Source: Phylloscopus collybita (Eukaryota > Chordata > Aves > Passeriformes > Phylloscopidae). Taken from it: a stretch of DNA of 64,000 bases. The position numbers and the translations under genes were made by a program. The stretch covers positions 2,734,501-2,798,500 of the forward strand of contig JAJNNQ010000142.1 in the NCBI GenBank assembly GCA_027886175.1. The letters run 5' to 3'. This document shows, in pieces, positions 58,601 through 64,000 of the stretch. The notes under the pieces are model-generated. The model did no database searches. It was not told where the DNA came from and saw nothing but the letters and a program-made list of their open reading frames with translations. Each line of letters opens with the position of its first letter. The first letter of the stretch is position 1.

Positions 58601-61458
58601 TCCGCGAAGCGCAGCTTTCTCGGCAAAACGCAGCTTCTCGTTCTTGACAGCTCTGCTATGCAGAAGCACAGGAAAGCCGGCAGAGCTGCTCCTCTAGCTG
58701 CTCTACGCAGAGGCAACTGTAAATCAGCTAGACAGTGATCCTGTTGTGGAAAAGGCAGGAAAGTGGCTGCAAAAGCGTTTTGGCTTGCTGGAAGCAGCAG
58801 CAAGCACGCGGGCTTCTCTGCACGCTGCAAACACAAAACAGAAGCACCCACACGGCGAGAGGAGACTGCCTGACACCTGCTGCACTCAGTACAGCTATGG
58901 GCTGCTGCCAGGAAAGGTATTTCAAGGAACTAGCCACGGGGACTCTGCACTGTGCTGGGAGAGTTTCTACAAGGTGACCAGAAGCTGTTCGCCAGCACCC
59001 GCTTGCAGCGACCGAGTTCGGGTTTCCACGTTCTTCCCCGGCTCTCTTTCGCTTCTGCGCACAAGCTGCGGCTGGACCGAAGACGCCGCTGGCTGTGCTT
59101 CCGCGAAGCGCTGCTTTCTCGGCAAAACGCAGCTTCTCGTTCTTGACAGCTCTGCTATGCAGAAGCACAGGAAAGCCGGCAGAGCTGCTCCTCTAGCTGC
59201 TCTACGCAGAGGCAACTGTAAATCAGCTAGACAGTGACCCTGTTGTGGAAAAGGCAGGAAAGTGGCTGCAAAAGCGTTTTGGCTTGCTGGAAGCAGCAGC
59301 AAGCACGCGGGCTTCTCTGCACGCTGCAAACACAAAACAGAAGCACCCACACGGCGAGAGGAGACTGCCTGACACCTGCTGCACTCAGTACAGCTCTGGG
59401 CTGCTGCCAGGAAAGGTATTTCAAGGAACTAGCCACGGGGACTCTGCACTGTGCTGGGACAGTTTCTACAAGGTGACCAGAAGCTGTTCGCCAGCACCCG
59501 CCCACAGCGACCGAGTTCGGCTTTCCACGTTCTTCCCCGGCTCTCTTTCGCTTCTCCGCACCAGCTGCGGCTGTACCGAAGACGCCGCTGGCTGTGCTTC
59601 CGCGAAGCGCTGCTTTCTCGGCAAAACGCAGCTTCTCGTTCTTGACAGCTCTGCTATGCAGAAGCACAGGAAAGCCGGCAGAGCTGCTCCTCTAGCTGCT
59701 CTACGCAGAGGCAACTGTAAATCAGCTAGACAGTGACCCTGTTGTGGAAAAGGCAGGAAAGTGGCTGCAAAAGCGTTTTGGCTTGCTGGAAGCAGCAGCA
59801 AGCACGCGGGCTTCTCTGCACGCTGCAAACACAAAACAGAAGCACCCACACGGCGAGAGGAGACTGCCTGACACCTGCTGCACTCAGTACAGCTCTGGGC
59901 TGCTGCCAGGAAAGGTATTTCAAGGAACTAGCCACGGGGACTCTGCACTGTGCTGGGACAGTTTCTACAAGGTGACCAGAAGCTGTTCGCCAGCACCCGC
60001 TTGCAGCGACCGAGTTCGGCTTTCCACGTTCTTCCCCGGCTCTCTTTCGCTTCTGCGCACAAGCTGCGGCTGTACCGAAGACGCCGCTGGCTGTGCTTCC
60101 GCGAAGCGCTGCTTTCTCGGCAAAACGCAGCTTCTCGTTCTTGACAGCTCTGCTATGCAGAAGCACAGGAAAGCCGGCAGAGCTGCTCCTCTAGCTGCTC
60201 TACGCAGAGGCAACTGTAAATCAGCTAGACAGTGATCCTGTTGTGGAAAAGGCAGGAAAGTGGCTGCAAAAGCGTTTTGGCTTGCTGGAAGCAGCAGCAA
60301 GCACGCGGGCTTCTCTGCACGCTGCAAACACAAAACAGAAGCACCTACACGGCGAGAGGAGACTGCCTGACACCTGCTGCACTCAGTACAGCTCTGGGCT
60401 GCTGCCAGGAAAGGTATTTCAAGGAACTAGCCACGGGGACTCTGCACTGTGCTGGGACAGTTTCTACAAGGTGACCAGAAGCTGTTCGCCAGCACCCGCT
60501 TGCAGCGACCGAGTTCGGCTTTCCACGTTCTTCCCCGGCTCTCTTTCGCTTCTCCGCAGAAGCTGCGGCTGTACCGAAGACGCCGCTGGCTGTGGTTCCG
60601 CGAAGCGCTGCTTTCTCGGCAAAACGCAGCTTCTCGTTCTTGACAGCTCTGCTATGCAGAAGCACAGGAAAGCCGGCAGAGCTGCTCCTCTAGCTGCTCT
60701 GCGCAGAGGCAACTGTAAATCAGCTAGACAGTGATCCTGTTGTGGAAAAGGCAGGAAAGTGGCTGCAAAAGCGTTTTGGCTTGCTGGAAGCAGCAGCAAG
60801 CACGCGGGCTTCTCTGCACGCTGCAAACACAAAACAGAAGCACCCACACGGCGAGAGGAGACTGCCTGACACCTGCTGCACTCAGTACAGCTCTGGGCTG
60901 CTGCCAGGAAAGGTATTTCAAGGAACTAGCCACGGGGACTCTGCACTGTGCTGGGACAGTTTCTACAAGGTGACCAGAAGCTGTTCGCCAGCACCCGCTT
61001 GCAGCGACCGAGTTCGGTTTTCCACGTTCTTCCCCGGCTCTCTTTCGCTTCTCCGCACAAGCTGCGGCTGTACCGAAGACGCCGCTGGCTGTGCTTCCGC
61101 GAAGCGCTGCTTTCTCGGCAAAACGCAGCTTCTCGTTCTTGACAGCTCTGCTATGCAGAAGCACAGGAAAGCCGGCAGAGCTGCTCCTCTAGCTGCTCTA
61201 CGCAGAGGCAACTGTAAATCAGCTAGACAGTGACCCTGTTGTGGAAAAGGCAGGAAAGTGGCTGCAAAAGCGTTTTGGCTTGCTGGAAGCAGCAGCAAGC
61301 ACGCGGGCTTCTCTGCACGCTGCAAACACAAAACAGAAGCACCTACACGGCGAGAGGAGACGGCCTGACACCTGCTGCACTCAGTACAGCTCTGGGCTGC
61401 TGCCAGGAAAGGTATTTCAAGGAACTAGCCACGGGGACTCTGCACTGTGCTGGGAGAG
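55673..61458 (-). repeat. 499-bp tandem repeat, inverted arm (0.6 + 11 units)
   Basis: The remainder of the ERV-split unit (to 55969) is followed by 11 complete units ending at 56468, 56967, 57466, 57965, 58464, 58963, 59462, 59961, 60460, 60959 and 61458. The spacing is exactly 499 bp throughout. Units differ at a small set of sites (CCTACAC/CCCACAC, GACGGCC/GACTGCC, AGCTCTGGG/AGCTATGGG, GGGACAG/GGGAGAG, CTCCGCAC/CTGCGCAC). Orientation is opposite to 46564-48882. As in the left arm, long open frames on both strands are judged non-coding. Confidence 0.95.
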
Positions 61459-61473
61459 TCCTCATTTGTATAG
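61444..61473. other. Right 499-bp-repeat / satellite boundary
   Basis: CTGTGCTGGGAGAG joins TCCTCATTTGTATAG at 61458/61459, the exact reverse complement of the 46563/46564 boundary over at least 30 bp. Confidence 0.93.
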
Positions 61474-64000
61474 AATTTTAGTGGAATTTTAGTAGGCATA
61501 AGCCCAGTGTCTGGCAGACAGCATTAGGCACGAACGGTGGTCCATTTCCTTGGGAAACCAAAGTCTCCATCTTACGTGCCTGATGTCAGTTTGTAGGAGG
61601 CCTTTGGCACTACAAGGGCAGACAAACTTCCAACTGGTGGTAGATTCCGTGTGGGAGATATCCTCATTTGTGAGGAATTTCAGCAGGCATAACCCCAGTG
61701 GCAGGAAGACTGCATATAGACACAAACGGTGACCCTTTTCCATGGGAAACCGACGTCTCTACCCCACGTTCCTGATGTTAGTTTGTAAGAGGCGTTTGGA
61801 AGTACAAGGGCAGAAAAACTTCCATCTCGTGGTAGATTGCACCTGGGAGATATCCTCATTTTTATGGAATTTTAGTGGTATTAAATTAGGCAGAAATCCA
61901 GCGGCAGGCAGACTGCTTTACACACGAACGCTGGCCCATATCCATGGGAAACCAAAGTCTCCACTCCAGGCTCCTCATGTCAGTTTATAGAAGGCCTTTG
62001 GAAATACAAGGGCAGAAAAACTTATATCTGGCGATAGACTGCACCCGGGAGATGTCTTCATTTGTATGGAATTTCAGTGGAATTTTCGTAGGTAGAAGCC
62101 CAATGGCCGACAGACATTATTAGACATGAACGGTGGCCCATTTCCATGAGAAACCAAAGTCTCCAGAACAGGTTCCTGATGTCAGTTTTTAGGAGGCCTT
62201 TGGCACTAGAAGGGTAAACAAATTTCGAACTGGTGGTGGATTCCATCTGGGAGATATCCTCATTTGTGAGGAATTTCAGCAGGCATAACCCCAGTGGCAG
62301 GCAGAGAGGATTAGACACGAACAGTGGCCCTTTTCCATGGGAAACCAAAATCTCTACCCCACGTTGCTTCTGTCAGTTTGTAGGAGGCGTTTTCCAATAT
62401 AAGGGCAGAGAAACTTCCATCTGGTTGTAGATTGCACCTGGGAGATATCCTCATTTCTATGGAGTTTTAGTGGAATTTTAGTAGGAAGAAGCACAGTGGC
62501 AGGCAGACAGCATTAGACACGAACAATGGCCCATTTCTAAGGGAAACCAAAGTCTCCACCCCACGTTCCTGATATCCGTTTCTAGGAGGCCTTTGACACT
62601 ACAAAGGTAGACAAACTTCCGTCTGGTGGTTGATTGCATCGGGGAGATATCCTCATTTGTATGGAATTTCAGCAGGTAAAAGCCCAGTGGCAGGCAGACA
62701 GCATTAGACATGAACGGTGGCCCTTTTCCCATGGGCAGCCAAAGTCTCCAAGCCACGTTCCTGATGTCAGGTTTTAGGAGGCCTTTGGCAGTACAAGGGC
62801 AGACAAACTTCCGTCTGGTGGCTGATTGCATCGGGGAGATATCCTCATTTGTATGGAATTTCAGCAGGTAAAAGCCCAGTGGCAGGCAGACAGCATTAGA
62901 CCTGAACGGTGGCCCTTTTCCATGGGAAAACAAAGTCTCCAACCCAGGCTCCTGATGTCAGTTTGTAGGAGGCCTTTGGCATAAAAAGGGCAGACAAACT
63001 TCCATCTGGTGGGAAATTGCATTTGGGAGATATCCTCATTTGTAGGGAATTTTGGTAGGCTTCTGCCCACTGGCAGGCAGACAGCATTAGACACGAACAG
63101 TGGCCCCTTTCCATGGAAAAACAAATTATCCATCCTATGTTCCTGATGTCAGTTTTTAGGAGGCTTTTGGCACTGCAAGGGCTGACAAACTTCCACCTGG
63201 TGGTAGATTGCACCTGGGAGATATCCTCATTTTTATGGAATTTTAGTGGTATTTTAGTACTCAGAAGCCCAATGGCAGACAGACAGCATTAAACATGAAT
63301 GGTGGGCCTTTTCTATAGGAAACCAAAGTCTCCAGGTGAGGTTCCGAATGTCAGTTTGAAGGAGGCCTTTGGCACTGCAAGAGCAGACAAATTTCCATCT
63401 GGTGGCATATTGCGTCTGGGAGATATCCTCATTTGTATGTAATTTCAGTAGTCATAAGTCAGTGGCAAGGAGACAGCATTAAACACCAAGGGTGGCCCTT
63501 TTCCATGGGAAACCAAAGCGTCCTCTCCAGATTCCTGATGTCAGTTTGTAGGAGGCCGTTGCATTACAAGGGCAGACAAACTTTCAACTGGTGGTAGACT
63601 CCATCTGGGAGATATCCTCATTTTTATGGAATTTTACTAGGCATAAGCCCAGTGGCAGGCACATAGCATTAGACAAAAAGGGTGGCCCATTTCCATGGGA
63701 AAACAAAGTCTCCACCGCACGTTCCTGATGTCAATTTTTAGGAGGCCTTTGGCACTTCAAGGGCAGACAAACTTCCACCTGGTGGTAGATTGCACCTGGG
63801 ACTTATCAGCATTTGTATGGAACTGCAGCAGTCATAGCCACAGTGACAGGCAGACAGCATTAGACAGGAACGGTGGTCCTTTTACATGGGAAACCAAAGT
63901 CTCCACCCTAGGTTCCTGATGGCAGTTTGTAGGAGGTCTTTGGCACTACAAGGGCAGAGAAACATCCATCTAGTTTAGATTACACCTGGGAGATATCCTC
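61459..64000 (+). repeat. 191/202-bp satellite, right arm, plus orientation
   Basis: About 13 monomers lie in the orientation of the first 10.6 kb. The first ~1030 bp are co-linear with the reverse complement of 45530-46563 (coordinates sum to 108022-108023) at high identity. A longer stretch, 61489 to about 63213, is co-linear with the reverse complement of 31868-33591 (sum 95081). From about 63240 to the end it instead resembles the 3698-bp higher-order repeat around 3640-4400. No gene is seen. Confidence 0.92.

Noticed and set aside
46789..61233. 163-codon and 106-146-codon open frames repeated in every 499-bp unit on both strands
   Set aside because: Most open with GTG rather than ATG, the unit length (3n+1) shifts frame each copy, and both strands are open equally. 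Repeat by-product.

Overview
The window is almost entirely repetitive vertebrate DNA and most likely comes from a bird, probably a songbird. It would fit a centromeric, pericentromeric or sex-chromosome (W-like) heterochromatin block. The support is a ~191-bp tandem satellite (the length class of songbird centromeric satellites such as the ~191-bp repeat of zebra finch; length match only, sequence identity not checked), a solo LTR whose R-like segment resembles avian alpharetrovirus/ERVK LTRs, and an intact ERVL-type (class III) endogenous retrovirus. No host gene, tRNA or rRNA was found.

Layout: (1) 1-10632, ~191/202-bp satellite in 'plus' orientation, opening with two full and one partial copy of a 3698-bp, 19-monomer higher-order repeat. 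(2) At ~10632 the satellite flips and runs in 'minus' orientation to 46563. This block is a mosaic of kilobase-scale duplications (offsets 2903, 8557, 1552 and 2752 bp) and holds one 368-bp solo LTR (26308-26675, minus strand, 6-bp target duplication). (3) 46564-48882, a second, unrelated GC-rich satellite with an exact 499-bp unit, 4.65 units. (4) At ~48883 the 499-bp array inverts and continues to 61458 (49 bp plus 12 units). One of these units is interrupted by a 6534-bp full-length ERV (LTR to LTR 49139-55672). (5) At 61459 the 191-bp satellite resumes, now again in 'plus' orientation, to the end. The boundary sequence is the exact mirror image of that at 46563/46564, so blocks 2-5 form a large asymmetric palindrome centred near 48883.

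The ERV has two 711-bp LTRs that look identical by eye, a TG...CA pair with 8-bp terminal inverted repeats, a 5-bp CACAG target duplication, a Lys1,2-type primer binding site, and a gag ORF of 586 codons. A pro-RT-RNaseH-IN ORF of 1060 codons follows in the same frame, separated from gag only by one UAG. There is no env and no dUTPase. The stop codon sits within a perfect 8-bp hairpin that overlaps a candidate downstream pseudoknot, suggesting translation of Gag-Pol by stop-codon readthrough. The Gag N-terminus is unusually hydrophobic. Because the LTRs look identical and the insertion interrupts only one arm, it appears to be the most recent event in the window. All catalytic residues inspected are present.
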